From the NCBI GenBank assembly GCA_947489085.1, contig CANLCJ010000017.1, forward strand, positions 1 through 64,000: a stretch of 64,000 bases of DNA, given 5' to 3'. The first letter of the stretch is position 1. Each line of letters starts with the position of its first letter. Shown piece after piece: positions 16,015 to 25,655 of the stretch. The DNA comes from an uncultured Flavobacteriaceae bacterium (GTDB lineage: Bacteria; Bacteroidota; Bacteroidia; Flavobacteriales; Flavobacteriaceae). The notes beneath the pieces are model-generated. The model was not told the origin of the DNA. It saw nothing but the letters and a program-made list of their open reading frames with translations, and did no database searches. A program made the position numbers and the translations under genes.

Positions 16015-19000
16015 TTGATTATGCTGAAGAAACAAGGATTATATTCCCCGGAATTTGAACATGAAAACTGCGGTGCTGGATTTATTTGTAATCTTAAAGG
16101 AGAGAAAACAAATCAAATTATACACGATGCTTTAGAGATTTTAGTAAAACTAGAACATCGTGGTGGTGTAAGTGCAGATGGTAGAACAGGAGATGGCGCA
16201 GGACTCCTAATTGATATTCCTCACGACTATTTTAAACGTGTATGCGATTTTAGCATACCCGAGCAAAGAGAGTACGCTGTTGGTATGGTGTTTTTACCAA
16301 AAAATAGCAACCAGTATAAGTTTTGTAAAACAACATTTGAACGTCAAGTAGAAGCACAAGGCCTAACCATTTTAGGATGGCGAAAAGTTCCTGTAGATTC
16401 CTCTCAATTGGGACAAATTGCCCTAGCGTCAGAGCCTATAATAGAACAATTATTTATAGGTAAAAGCGAAACTATAGATGAGGCTACATTTAAGGCGAAG
16501 TTGTATGCAGCACGAAAAATCGCAGAACATGAAGTTACCGTTTCTAAAATTTCTGAAAGCTCTTATTTTTATGTGCCAAGCTTATCAACAACAACATTAA
16601 TATATAAAGGTATTATAATGCCTGAAGATATAGGGCCATACTATACCGATTTACAACAAGAAGATTTGGTAACACGTTTGGCACTTGTACACCAGCGTTT
16701 TTCTACCAATACAATGCCAACATGGGAATTGGCGCAGCCATTCCGTTTTATGTGTCAAAATGGAGAGATTAACACATTACGTGGTAACGTAAGCCGCATG
16801 CGTGTTCGTGAAGAAATCATGAAAAGCGATGTGTTTGGTCCTCAAATAGATAAATTATTTCCAATTATCCTACCAGGTAAATCCGATTCAGCATCTATGG
16901 ATATGGTAGTAGAATTGTTAACGCACACAGATCGTTCACTTCCAGAAATCATGATGATGATGATTCCTGAAGCATGGGAGAAACACGCCACCATGTCTGA
17001 AGATCGAAAAGCATTTTACGAATACAATGCTTGCATTATGGAGCCTTGGGATGGTCCTGCTTCTGTACCATTTACAGATGGGGATTATATTGGGGCGTTA
17101 TTAGACCGTAATGGATTAAGACCTTCGCGTTACACAGTAACCAAAAGTGGTAAATTGATTATGGCATCTGAGGTTGGTGTTGTAGAAGTAGCACCAGAAG
17201 ATGTAGAAATGCACGGTAGGTTAGAGCCAGGAAAAATGTTTTTAGTAGACATGAACGAAGGCCGTATTATCGATGACGAAGAAATTAAAACAAAAGTGGT
17301 GTCTCAACGACCATACAAAGCATGGTTAGACAAAACGCGTCTGCATTTAAAAGACGTACCGTACACAAACGAAACCTGTCCTATAGAGACTATAGATGTT
17401 AAAACCAGACAACGTCTGTTTAACTATACATTCGAAGATATACAAGAAGTAATTACACCAATGGCTCAAAATGCTAAAGAAGCATTAGGATCTATGGGTA
17501 TTGATACGCCGTTAGCTGTATTGTCAGACAGACCACAATTAATATCTAACTATTTCAAACAATTATTTGCGCAGGTAACCAACCCACCTTTAGATGGTAT
17601 TCGCGAAGAGATTGTAACAGATATTAGCTTAAATCTAGGTAAAGATCGCAACATCTTTAGCATTACAGAACAGCAGTGTAGAAAACTAAGAATCCAAAAC
17701 CCTGTAATATCTAATGGCGATTTAGAAAAAATAAGAACCATAAATATAGAAAGTTTCAAGGCTGAAACTATCCAAATGCTTTACCCAAAAGCACAAGGCA
17801 TGAATGGTCTTGAAGATGCTTTAGACGCTATTGTTATCCAGATAGAAAAAGCACTAGAGCGTGAAACAAACATCATTATCTTATCAGATAGAGGTGTTAA
17901 CGAAGATAATGCACCGATACCATCATTATTAGCATGTTCTTATGTAAACCACCAATTAAACCGTTTGCGTAAGCGTTCTTATTTCGATATTATTATCGAA
18001 TCTGCAGAACCTCGCGAACCACACCATTTTGCAACCTTATTCGGTTATGGCGCCAGTGCCATAAACCCTTATATGGTTAACGAAATTATCAGGATGCAAG
18101 TTAAAGGTGGCTTTATTACTGGTATGGACGAGCAGAAAGCCGTAGATAACTTTAATAAAGCTATTGGTAAAGGACTATTGAAAGTAATGAACAAAATCGG
18201 AATTTCGACATTACATTCTTATAGAGGTTCTCAAATTTTCGAAATAGTTGGTTTCAATTCGCAATTTGTTGAAAAATACTTCCCATACACAGCCTCTAGA
18301 ATAGAGGGTATAGGGCTTTACGAAATAGAAAAAGAAATTAGCCAACGTTACAAGTTGGCATACCCAGATAAAGCTATAGATAAAAAATTAGGCTTAAATA
18401 TAGGTGGCGATTACCGTTGGAGACGTAATGGCGAGCGCCATATGTTTAACCCAACTACTGTATCTAAATTGCAACAAGCAGTTAGGTTGAGCGACCAAAA
18501 GAGTTACGATGTATATTCTAACACTATTAATGAGCAATCTAAAAACTTAATGACCATTCGTGGTTTATTTGAGTTCGATAATTTAGATCCTATTCCTTTA
18601 GATGAAGTAGAGCCATGGACCGAAATCGTGAAGCGCTTTAAAACAGGTGCTATGTCTTATGGATCTATCTCTAGAGAAGCACACGAAAATTTAGCCATTG
18701 CAATGAACCGAATTGGAGGAAAATCTAATTCTGGTGAAGGTGGAGAAGACAGAAACCGTTTCCAACCAGATGTAAATGGAGACAGCCGTAATTCTGCCAT
18801 TAAGCAGGTGGCATCTGGACGTTTTGGAGTAACATCACACTACTTAACAAACGCCAGAGAGATTCAAATTAAAATGGCGCAAGGTGCTAAGCCAGGTGAA
18901 GGTGGACAACTACCTGGAGAAAAAGTATTGCCATGGATTGCAAATGCTCGTAATTCTACGCCTTTTGTAGGTTTAATTTCGCCACCACCGCACCACGATA

Positions 19001-20532
19001 TTTATTCTATTGAAGATTTAGCGCAGCTTATCTACGATTTAAAAAATGCCAATCGTGAAGCCAGAATTAACGTGAAATTAGTGTCTGAAGTAGGTGTAGG
19101 AACGATCGCTGCTGGTGTTGCAAAAGCAAAAGCAGACGTTGTACTTATATCTGGTTACGATGGTGGTACAGGAGCATCGCCATTAACATCTTTAAAACAT
19201 GCAGGTTTACCATGGGAACTGGGGTTATCTGAAGCACAACAAACTCTGGTATTAAATAATTTAAGAAGTCGAATTGTTGTAGAATGCGATGGGCAACTTA
19301 AAACAGGACGCGACGTTGCTATCGCTGCGTTATTAGGTGCCGAAGAATTTGGATTTGCAACAGCACCGCTTGTAGCTTCTGGTTGTATCATGATGCGTAA
19401 GTGCCATTTAAATACATGTCCAGTAGGTATTGCTACTCAAGATAAAGAATTACGTAAAAACTTTAAAGGTACACCAGAACACGTTATTAATTTCTTCTAT
19501 TATATAGCCGAAGAATTAAGAGGTATTATGGCACAATTAGGGTTTAGAACGCTTGAAGAAATGGTAGGGCAAACGCATAAAATAAATGCGAATAAAGCCA
19601 TTACACATTATAAAGCAAAAGGTTTAGACTTGTCTAGCATATTACACAGGCCATCTGCTTACAGCGATTTACCAGTTAGAAATTCAGAAAAGCAAGACCA
19701 CAACCTAGAAAAAGTTTTAGACTTTACAATCTTAAAAGATGCACACCGTGCCTTATATAGAAAAGAGAAAACAACCTTAAGTTATCCTATAACAAACATA
19801 GATAGAACAGTAGGTGCTATTGTAAGTAACGAAATTTCTAAAATCTACGGACACTTAGGATTGCCAGAAGATACCCTAAACTTAAACTTTACAGGTTCGG
19901 CAGGACAAAGTTTTGGAGCTTTTGGAGCCTTTGGGTTAACGTTTAGTTTAGAAGGTAATACTAACGATTACTTAGGTAAAGGCCTTTCTGGAGCAAAACT
20001 TATTGTAAAGAAACCAAAAGAAGCAGATTTCGAAGCTAACGAAAACATTATAGTAGGTAATGTGTGTTTATTTGGTGCCGTAAATGGAGAAGCATACATA
20101 AACGGTATTGCAGGAGAGCGTTTTGCTGTTCGTAACTCTGGAGCTACTACAGTAGTTGAAGGTGTTGGAGACCATTGTTGTGAGTACATGACAGGTGGAC
20201 GCGTTATCGTATTAGGAAGTACAGGACGTAATTTTGCTGCTGGAATGAGTGGCGGTATTGCATACGTTTACGATCCTGAAAATAAATTTACAAATGGTTT
20301 ATGTAATACAGAAACCATAGAATTTGAAGACATTTCTAAAGACGACGCAAACGAATTAAAAAGCACTATAGAAAAACACGCATTATATACAGACAGTGCT
20401 ATAGCAAAAACATTATTGGACGATTGGGATACAAGCTTAGGTAACTTTATAAAAGTAATGCCTATAGAATACAAACGTGCCTTAAAGCGTTTAGAGACTG
20501 AAGAACAAATGGTAGAAGAATTAACAGCTTAG
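16015..20532 (+). CDS. gltB: glutamate synthase (GOGAT) large subunit
   Basis: A 1505-residue GOGAT alpha subunit making glutamate from glutamine and 2-oxoglutarate. Domains in order: class II glutamine amidotransferase whose catalytic Cys19 (HENCGAGF) becomes the mature N-terminus after propeptide removal; central domain; FMN-binding synthase domain ([21 protein letters not shown]); the 3Fe-4S cysteines in [13 protein letters not shown]; and a C-terminal GXGXG-type beta-helix. Start may be 16015 or the second Met at 16021. Four bp separate it from gltD, so the two are translated from one message. Confidence 0.97.
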   Translation: MIMLKKQGLYSPEFEHENCGAGFICNLKGEKTNQIIHDALEILVKLEHRGGVSADGRTGDGAGLLIDIPHDYFKRVCDFSIPEQREYAVGMVFLPKNSNQYKFCKTTFERQVEAQGLTILGWRKVPVDSSQLGQIALASEPIIEQLFIGKSETIDEATFKAKLYAARKIAEHEVTVSKISESSYFYVPSLSTTTLIYKGIIMPEDIGPYYTDLQQEDLVTRLALVHQRFSTNTMPTWELAQPFRFMCQNGEINTLRGNVSRMRVREEIMKSDVFGPQIDKLFPIILPGKSDSASMDMVVELLTHTDRSLPEIMMMMIPEAWEKHATMSEDRKAFYEYNACIMEPWDGPASVPFTDGDYIGALLDRNGLRPSRYTVTKSGKLIMASEVGVVEVAPEDVEMHGRLEPGKMFLVDMNEGRIIDDEEIKTKVVSQRPYKAWLDKTRLHLKDVPYTNETCPIETIDVKTRQRLFNYTFEDIQEVITPMAQNAKEALGSMGIDTPLAVLSDRPQLISNYFKQLFAQVTNPPLDGIREEIVTDISLNLGKDRNIFSITEQQCRKLRIQNPVISNGDLEKIRTINIESFKAETIQMLYPKAQGMNGLEDALDAIVIQIEKALERETNIIILSDRGVNEDNAPIPSLLACSYVNHQLNRLRKRSYFDIIIESAEPREPHHFATLFGYGASAINPYMVNEIIRMQVKGGFITGMDEQKAVDNFNKAIGKGLLKVMNKIGISTLHSYRGSQIFEIVGFNSQFVEKYFPYTASRIEGIGLYEIEKEISQRYKLAYPDKAIDKKLGLNIGGDYRWRRNGERHMFNPTTVSKLQQAVRLSDQKSYDVYSNTINEQSKNLMTIRGLFEFDNLDPIPLDEVEPWTEIVKRFKTGAMSYGSISREAHENLAIAMNRIGGKSNSGEGGEDRNRFQPDVNGDSRNSAIKQVASGRFGVTSHYLTNAREIQIKMAQGAKPGEGGQLPGEKVLPWIANARNSTPFVGLISPPPHHDIYSIEDLAQLIYDLKNANREARINVKLVSEVGVGTIAAGVAKAKADVVLISGYDGGTGASPLTSLKHAGLPWELGLSEAQQTLVLNNLRSRIVVECDGQLKTGRDVAIAALLGAEEFGFATAPLVASGCIMMRKCHLNTCPVGIATQDKELRKNFKGTPEHVINFFYYIAEELRGIMAQLGFRTLEEMVGQTHKINANKAITHYKAKGLDLSSILHRPSAYSDLPVRNSEKQDHNLEKVLDFTILKDAHRALYRKEKTTLSYPITNIDRTVGAIVSNEISKIYGHLGLPEDTLNLNFTGSAGQSFGAFGAFGLTFSLEGNTNDYLGKGLSGAKLIVKKPKEADFEANENIIVGNVCLFGAVNGEAYINGIAGERFAVRNSGATTVVEGVGDHCCEYMTGGRVIVLGSTGRNFAAGMSGGIAYVYDPENKFTNGLCNTETIEFEDISKDDANELKSTIEKHALYTDSAIAKTLLDDWDTSLGNFIKVMPIEYKRALKRLETEEQMVEELTA

Positions 20533-20536
20533 AATC

Positions 20537-22003
20537 ATGGGAAAAGTAACAGGTTTTAAAGAATTTGAAAGACAAGATGAAACGTACACGCCTGTAAAAG
20601 ACCGTGTAAAACATTATAAAGAATTTACAGTTCCACTTTCTGAGACGGAATTAACAACACAAGGATCACGCTGTATGGACTGTGGCATTCCTTTTTGCCA
20701 TAGTGGTTGTCCACTAGGAAATCTAATTCCAGATTTTAACCATATGGTACACCAAGGAGAGTGGCAAAAAGCATCGTGGATATTACACTCTACAAATAAC
20801 TTTCCTGAATTTACAGGACGTTTATGCCCTGCGCCTTGCGAGAAATCGTGTGTACTAGGTATTATCGAAGATCCAGTATCTATAGAAAACATAGAGAAAA
20901 ATATTGTCGAACGTGCTTTTAAAGAAGGATGGATTAAACCACAGCCGCCAAAAACAAGAACTGGTAAAACAGCAGCCGTTGTAGGTTCTGGACCAGCAGG
21001 ATTAGCGGCAGCACAGCAATTAAATAGAGCAGGACACACTGTAACTGTTTTCGAGCGTGACGACGAAATCGGAGGGTTATTACGATACGGTATTCCTAAT
21101 TTTAAAATGGAAAAAGAAATTATAGACCGTCGTGTTGCCATTTTAGAAGCAGAAGGTATTACCTTTAAAACAAACGTAAATGTAGGTGTAAACTATGATA
21201 CTGAAGATTTAAAGGCTTTTGATGCTGTAGTGCTATGTGGTGGAGCTACAGAAAGACGTAGTTTGCCAACACCAGGTATCGATGCAGATGGGGTAGTACA
21301 GGCTATGGATTTCTTAACGCAACAAACCAAAGTATTATTTGGCAAAAAAGTAGAAAATCAAGTACTGGCAACAGGTAAAAATGTAATTGTAATTGGTGGT
21401 GGAGATACAGGATCGGATTGTATAGGAACATCTAACCGTCAAGGCGCAACATCTGTTGTAAACTTCGAAATTATGCCAAAACCACCAGGACACCGCTCAC
21501 CAACAACACCTTGGCCATTCTGGCCATTGCAGTTAAAAACATCATCTTCTCACGAAGAAGGTGTAGAACGCAACTGGTTGATAAACACTAAAGAGTTTGT
21601 TACAGACGAAAACAACAAGCTAGTAGCACTTAAAACAGTTCATGTAGAGTGGAAGATGGTACCGGGACAACGCCCACAGTTAGTAGAAATTGAAGGTACA
21701 GAAAAGACTTGGCCATGCGATTTAGCACTTCTAGCTTTAGGGTTTACAGGTCCAGAAAAAACATTAGCAGAAAAATTAGGCTTAGATACAGATCCTAGAT
21801 CCAATTACAAAGCTGAATATGGAAAGTACCAAACAAATATTCCTAATATTTTTACAGCAGGAGATATGAGAAGAGGGCAATCTCTTATAGTTTGGGCTAT
21901 TTCAGAAGGAAGAGAAGCTGCAAGACAAGTAGATATCTATTTAATGGGAAAATCAGACTTGCCTTCTAAAGATATTGCAGGAGATTTGGTACCACTACAC
22001 TAA
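20537..22003 (+). CDS. gltD: glutamate synthase small subunit
   Basis: A 488-residue GOGAT beta subunit that feeds NADPH electrons to GltB. The N-terminus carries two 4Fe-4S cysteine clusters (CMDCGIPFCHSGCPLGN and CPAPCEKSCVLGI). Then come FAD-binding GSGPAGLAAA and the NADPH-binding GGGDTGSDC, with a second FAD contact in NIFTAGDMRRGQ. Length and order are standard. Ends at a strong terminator. Confidence 0.97.
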   Translation: MGKVTGFKEFERQDETYTPVKDRVKHYKEFTVPLSETELTTQGSRCMDCGIPFCHSGCPLGNLIPDFNHMVHQGEWQKASWILHSTNNFPEFTGRLCPAPCEKSCVLGIIEDPVSIENIEKNIVERAFKEGWIKPQPPKTRTGKTAAVVGSGPAGLAAAQQLNRAGHTVTVFERDDEIGGLLRYGIPNFKMEKEIIDRRVAILEAEGITFKTNVNVGVNYDTEDLKAFDAVVLCGGATERRSLPTPGIDADGVVQAMDFLTQQTKVLFGKKVENQVLATGKNVIVIGGGDTGSDCIGTSNRQGATSVVNFEIMPKPPGHRSPTTPWPFWPLQLKTSSSHEEGVERNWLINTKEFVTDENNKLVALKTVHVEWKMVPGQRPQLVEIEGTEKTWPCDLALLALGFTGPEKTLAEKLGLDTDPRSNYKAEYGKYQTNIPNIFTAGDMRRGQSLIVWAISEGREAARQVDIYLMGKSDLPSKDIAGDLVPLH

Positions 22004-22030
22004 ATTTTCTATCATATATATACAGAATTT

Positions 22031-22066
22031 AAAGCGGTAAATCTTATTGGATTTACCGCTTTTTTC
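22031..22066 (+). terminator. terminator after gltBD
   Basis: Stem AAAGCGGTAAAT/ATTTACCGCTTT (22031-22042 and 22051-22062), 8-nt loop, followed by TTTTCTTTT. Confidence 0.92.
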
Positions 22067-22113
22067 TTTTATAGACATTTCACATTAGCATATACTTGTG
22101 CATAATCTATCTT

Positions 22114-22178
22114 TAATCAAGGTCTATATTAACGCTTTTTCTATATTTTGTGAACTCCTTTTGATTCATAATCAAGGT
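22114..22178 (+). repeat. direct repeat TAATCAAGGT x2
   Basis: TAATCAAGGT at 22114-22123 and 22169-22178; CTATATT is also repeated between them. Part of the 555-bp gene-free region upstream of the lipoprotein gene at 22559. Possible regulator sites; function unknown. Confidence 0.35.
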
Positions 22179-22226
22179 TAAATGAGTTAAAACAGACTTA
22201 AAATTACAAGTTTTTGTCGTATTTTA

Positions 22227-22282
22227 TGTTAAATTCAGTTGAATTTAACAACAAGTTCAAAACTTTAACATGTTAAAGTTTT
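22227..22282. promoter_or_regulatory. twin palindromes, candidate operator pair
   Basis: Two strong inverted repeats lie side by side. At 22227-22250 the arms are TGTTAAATTCA and TGAATTTAACA around GT. At 22259-22282 a perfect 24-bp palindrome has half-site AAAACTTTAACA. Both share a TTTAACA/TGTTAAA word. The spacing of their centres (about 32 bp, three helical turns) suits cooperative dimer binding. They lie ~280 bp upstream of the secreted PL7-like gene. No T run follows, so they are not terminators. Which regulator binds is unknown. Confidence 0.5.
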
Positions 22283-22558
22283 GGGACTAAATCTAAAATA
22301 CCAATGCTTTATTTTAGTTGTAAATTTAGACAAACATAAAGGATAAAGATTATATAAAAACCATAAAATCAGAATAATAATACAAAAATAACAGGTATTG
22401 CAAGTACTTCTTTAGGCCTCTTAAGTCTTTTTTTAAAACAACTTTATAAGCATAAATAGGACAAAAAACAAGAACAGACCAGAACAGAACAGTGTATAAC
22501 AGGATGGTAGGCGTAGTATAATTCCGAATCTTTGGATCATAACTAAAAATTAATAATT

Positions 22559-23575
22559 ATGAAAATTAAAAGAAATTTGGGGAGGCTATCTCTATCAGTG
22601 TTAATGTTGACCGCATTTGCTTGTTCTGAAAACGAATCCCTATCAGAAGATTTTGAACCTTTAGAGCGTGTAGAAGCAAGTCTTGCCGTTGTGGCAGACA
22701 ATTGTGGAAACAATGTGTTTCGAAGAAGCCTAGGAAGTGCTGCTGCAGTTCAAGGGAATCGTTGTACCGATTCAAGTATAAGTTTAACGGAGGATAACCC
22801 TGGTGGGCTAGACTGTAGAGCTTTAAACCAAGGTAGCCATACACGAGAAGGCTCTTGGTTCCTTTACAACATTGTACAAGGCTTTAAAGACGCAAATAAC
22901 GGTACAGCTGTTAGAATAGAGCGTGCATTCGCCAATTTTAACAACCCACCATCTGGTATGCAAAGAATGATGGCCTTTAATGGTCGTGTTAGGGTAGATA
23001 GACTCCCAAACGATCCTGGTATAAATTCGCCTAGAAATAATAGAGGTCCAAGAGACGAATTTAGAGAAGATTTTACTTACATATGCCAAATGCACGGTTC
23101 TAGAGAGGTTAGAAATATTCCTGGATCGACCACACCTCAAAATGGACAAACACACAACAGTGCCATTTGGTTATTAAGAGCGCAACGTGTAAATAATACT
23201 AATAGATTCAGGTTTGTATTAGAAATGAGTAATGGTCCTTTTACAAGCAGTAACAGACCAGGCAGAACAGAGTTTGATCTTGGAGGAGATCGTTTGATAG
23301 GAACTATGTATAGAATACGTGTAGATTATGGTTTTGTTAACCGTTGTTATCAAGGTACAATACGTATTAATAGTGAAGTATTTAATTTGCAAGATATACG
23401 TCCATATAACTTTACTACTCAAGATCAGTATTTTAGATATGGTGCTTACAGAGCTGGTAGAAATATAACGGGGAACGCCAATGCAACACCTAACTTTGCA
23501 CAGCAGGCTATTGTTGCTTGGGAAGATAATACAACATATTGTATTGGACCAATAACTGCAGCGACGCCAAAGTAG
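22559..23575 (+). CDS. PL7-like secreted lipoprotein
   Basis: A 338-residue lipoprotein with lipobox TAFAC (Cys22). After a ~50-residue linker it carries VRIERAF, FNGRVRV, ICQMHG, YRIRVDYG and YFRYGAYRAG in order. R-x-E, Q-x-H and YFxxGxY are the three hallmark strands of alginate-lyase-2 (PL7) jelly rolls, and the same order is seen in the protein at 1293-2117. Six or more Cys in the mature part suggest disulfides. It may be a surface polysaccharide lyase or a binding protein; catalytic activity is not proven because the third motif is altered. Monocistronic, with a long, repeat-rich upstream region. Confidence 0.5.
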   Translation: MKIKRNLGRLSLSVLMLTAFACSENESLSEDFEPLERVEASLAVVADNCGNNVFRRSLGSAAAVQGNRCTDSSISLTEDNPGGLDCRALNQGSHTREGSWFLYNIVQGFKDANNGTAVRIERAFANFNNPPSGMQRMMAFNGRVRVDRLPNDPGINSPRNNRGPRDEFREDFTYICQMHGSREVRNIPGSTTPQNGQTHNSAIWLLRAQRVNNTNRFRFVLEMSNGPFTSSNRPGRTEFDLGGDRLIGTMYRIRVDYGFVNRCYQGTIRINSEVFNLQDIRPYNFTTQDQYFRYGAYRAGRNITGNANATPNFAQQAIVAWEDNTTYCIGPITAATPK

Positions 23576-23783
23576 AAGAAGAGACTAATAAGTAGTGTTC
23601 AATACGTCGAGACCATTTCTTTTTAGCAGTATTAAAGCAAAGGCTTAATATCTTGGTTGAACGGGTTTCAATCCCTATATTATTACATACTAATTTTAGT
23701 ATATGTTAGTACAACCTTATGCTTATTTTCAACTTAAAAAGTCTATGTGATTTTTCGAGATTAACACTTCGCAGAAATACCCA

Positions 23784-23819
23784 AAAAGGTCGTCTTATAA
23801 CCATGTAAGACGACCTTTT
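23784..23819 (+). terminator. terminator downstream of PL7-like lipoprotein
   Basis: Stem AAAGGTCGTCTTA/TAAGACGACCTTT with an 8-nt loop, followed by T. It lies ~210 bp beyond the stop codon, so the transcript would have a long 3' tail. Confidence 0.85.
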
Positions 23820-23912
23820 AATATACTACTTTACACTTGCAAATTAAGTGTGTACGATTCTCTATAATCTGCCTTAGGTTACTAATTTATAGCGTTTCGG
23901 TTTTTGAGGAAA

Positions 23913-23950
23913 TAAAAAAGCCATTTAAAATTGGTTTAAACGGCTTTTAT
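23913..23950 (-). terminator. terminator after fbp
   Basis: AAAAGCC-A-TTTAAA pairs with TTTAAA-C-GGCTTTT around ATTGG; A/T runs flank it. Serves fbp on the minus strand. Confidence 0.8.
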
Positions 23951-23976
23951 TATTTTGTTAGAAGAAAGACAAAACG

Positions 23977-24987
23977 TTAGGCTTTGGCTTTCTGCATAAA
24001 TTCTTCTGCTTTGTCTACCATATTTTTACTCCCACAAATAAATGGAACACGCTGGTGCAGCTCGGTAGGTTCAATATCCATAATACGTGTAAAACCATCA
24101 CTAGCCTTTCCATTAGCTTGTTCGGCCAAAAAAGCAACAGGATTACATTCATACAACAAACGCAGCTTTCCGTTAGGATTTTTAGAGCTTTGTGGATACA
24201 AATAAATACCTCCTTTAATCATATTTCTATGAAAATCTGAAACAAGAGAACCAATATACCTAGAGGTATAAGGACGATCACCTTCTTCCTCTTGGCAGTA
24301 TTTTATATAATTTTTTATACCTTTTGGAAAGTGAATGTAGTTCCCCTCATTTACAGAATATATGTTGCCATCTTCTGGAAATTGCATGTCTGGATGCGAA
24401 AGGTAAAAAGAACCTATAGCTGGGTTAAGCGTAAAACCGTTTACGCCAACTCCAGTGGTATATACTAACATAGTTGAAGTGCCATAAACGACATAGCCAG
24501 CAGCAACTTGAGCACTACCTTTTTGTAAAAAATCTTCCATTTGTACAGGCGTACCAATTGGAGTAACGCGTCTATATATAGAAAAAATTGTACCTACAGA
24601 AACATTAACATCTATGTTCGAAGAGCCATCCAGAGGGTCGATAAGTACCACGTATTTATTCTGGTGGTTTTCATCTTGACTGTTAATGGTAATGTAATCA
24701 TCTTCTTCCTCGCTTGCTATACCACAAACTATGTTTCGCTTTGTTAGGGTTTGTATAAATTTATTATTCGCATAAACGTCTAATTTTTGCTGGTCTTCAC
24801 CTTGAATGTTAGTGTCTCCAGCAGCTCCAATTATATCCACTAACCCCGCCTTATTTACTTCATGATTTACTATTTTAGCCGCCAACCGTATAGAGTTGAG
24901 TAAGCTGGATAATTCACCAGAGGAATATTTAAAAGAAGTTTGATTTTCAATAATAAATTCACCTAGTGTTTGTTTTTTATGAGCCAT
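23977..24987 (-). CDS. fbp: class I fructose-1,6-bisphosphatase
   Basis: A 336-residue class I FBPase, the gluconeogenic enzyme releasing phosphate from fructose-1,6-bisphosphate. Seen: the metal site ASEEEDD (91-97), the signature [10 protein letters not shown] (117-126) and the substrate-binding region near [13 protein letters not shown] and [11 protein letters not shown]. Length and motifs are normal. Monocistronic; no clear -7 box was found in the 116-bp gap upstream. Confidence 0.96.
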   Translation of the reverse strand: MAHKKQTLGEFIIENQTSFKYSSGELSSLLNSIRLAAKIVNHEVNKAGLVDIIGAAGDTNIQGEDQQKLDVYANNKFIQTLTKRNIVCGIASEEEDDYITINSQDENHQNKYVVLIDPLDGSSNIDVNVSVGTIFSIYRRVTPIGTPVQMEDFLQKGSAQVAAGYVVYGTSTMLVYTTGVGVNGFTLNPAIGSFYLSHPDMQFPEDGNIYSVNEGNYIHFPKGIKNYIKYCQEEEGDRPYTSRYIGSLVSDFHRNMIKGGIYLYPQSSKNPNGKLRLLYECNPVAFLAEQANGKASDGFTRIMDIEPTELHQRVPFICGSKNMVDKAEEFMQKAKA

Positions 24988-25103
24988 GTTAAATTGTTTA
25001 TGCTAACAAATATCTGTAAAATTTATGTAACTACAACGTTTTCGATACTTAGAAATATAATGTAATATCAAACTTTTAGTACATTTAATAGAAATTTAAT
25101 AAA

Positions 25104-25583
25104 ATGAACGTTTTTATAAGAACAGCACAAATTAAAGATATGCCAGAGGTTTTAAAATTAATAAAACAATTGGCAGTTTTTGAAAATGAACCTGATGCTG
25201 TAGAAATTACCGTAAAAGATTTAGAACGAGACGGTTTTGGGGAAATTCCACAGTTTCATTGTTTTGTAGCAGAAGTTGAAGGTGCGATAGAAGGCATTGC
25301 ATTGCTTTATAACCGATACTCTACATGGAAAGGCCGTGTAATCCATTTGGAAGACCTTATTGTAAACAAAGCAAAAAGAGGGCATGGCATCGGAACAAAA
25401 TTATTGGATGAAGTTATACGCTATGGCTATAACCGAGGTGTACAACGCATCCATTGGGAGGTTTTAAATTGGAATGCACCAGCGATAGCATTTTATGAGA
25501 AAAATGGAGCGACCATTATGCGAGATTGGAATGTGGTACAAATGGATAGCGTAGGTATAAAAAACTATGTGTCTAAATTGTAA
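25104..25583 (+). CDS. GNAT acetyltransferase, SSAT-like
   Basis: A 159-residue GNAT-fold N-acetyltransferase. The acetyl-CoA site is visible as VNKAKRGHGIGTKLL, and the C-terminal strand has WNAPAIAFYEKNGA. Overall sequence order (IHLEDLIV, then RGHGIG, then VLxWNxxAIxFY) resembles diamine acetyltransferases (spermidine/spermine type). The substrate is not determined. It lies 72 bp before the acyltransferase gene on the same strand and may share its transcript. Confidence 0.85.
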   Translation: MNVFIRTAQIKDMPEVLKLIKQLAVFENEPDAVEITVKDLERDGFGEIPQFHCFVAEVEGAIEGIALLYNRYSTWKGRVIHLEDLIVNKAKRGHGIGTKLLDEVIRYGYNRGVQRIHWEVLNWNAPAIAFYEKNGATIMRDWNVVQMDSVGIKNYVSKL

Positions 25584-25655
25584 ATAAGCTAATAATAGTT
25601 TAAGACGTATTTATATTATGATAATTTACTTGGCAACATATTTGTTTTTACGAGC

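Larger units (their letters stand above)
22004..22558. other. 555-bp gene-free region between gltD and lipoprotein gene
   Basis: Besides the gltD terminator, the direct repeat and the twin palindromes, it contains a purine/AC-rich stretch with repeated AGAACAGA words near 22470-22490. No convincing -7 box, coding frame or RNA gene was found; a long leader for the downstream gene is likely. Confidence 0.45.
23576..23976. other. 401-bp gap between convergent genes
   Basis: Holds two terminators (23784-23819 and 23913-23950). Between the lipoprotein stop and the first terminator are ~210 bp with no coding frame, no tRNA and no repeat that I can recognise. Confidence 0.5.

Noticed and set aside
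23655-23680. GGGTTTCAATCCC, resembling a tRNA T-arm or CRISPR repeat end
   Set aside because: No acceptor or anticodon stem upstream and no second copy of the repeat, so neither a tRNA nor a CRISPR array.
25630-25655. CATATTTG before olsF as a -7 box
   Set aside because: First base does not match TAnnTTTG and the box lies too close to the start; not supported.
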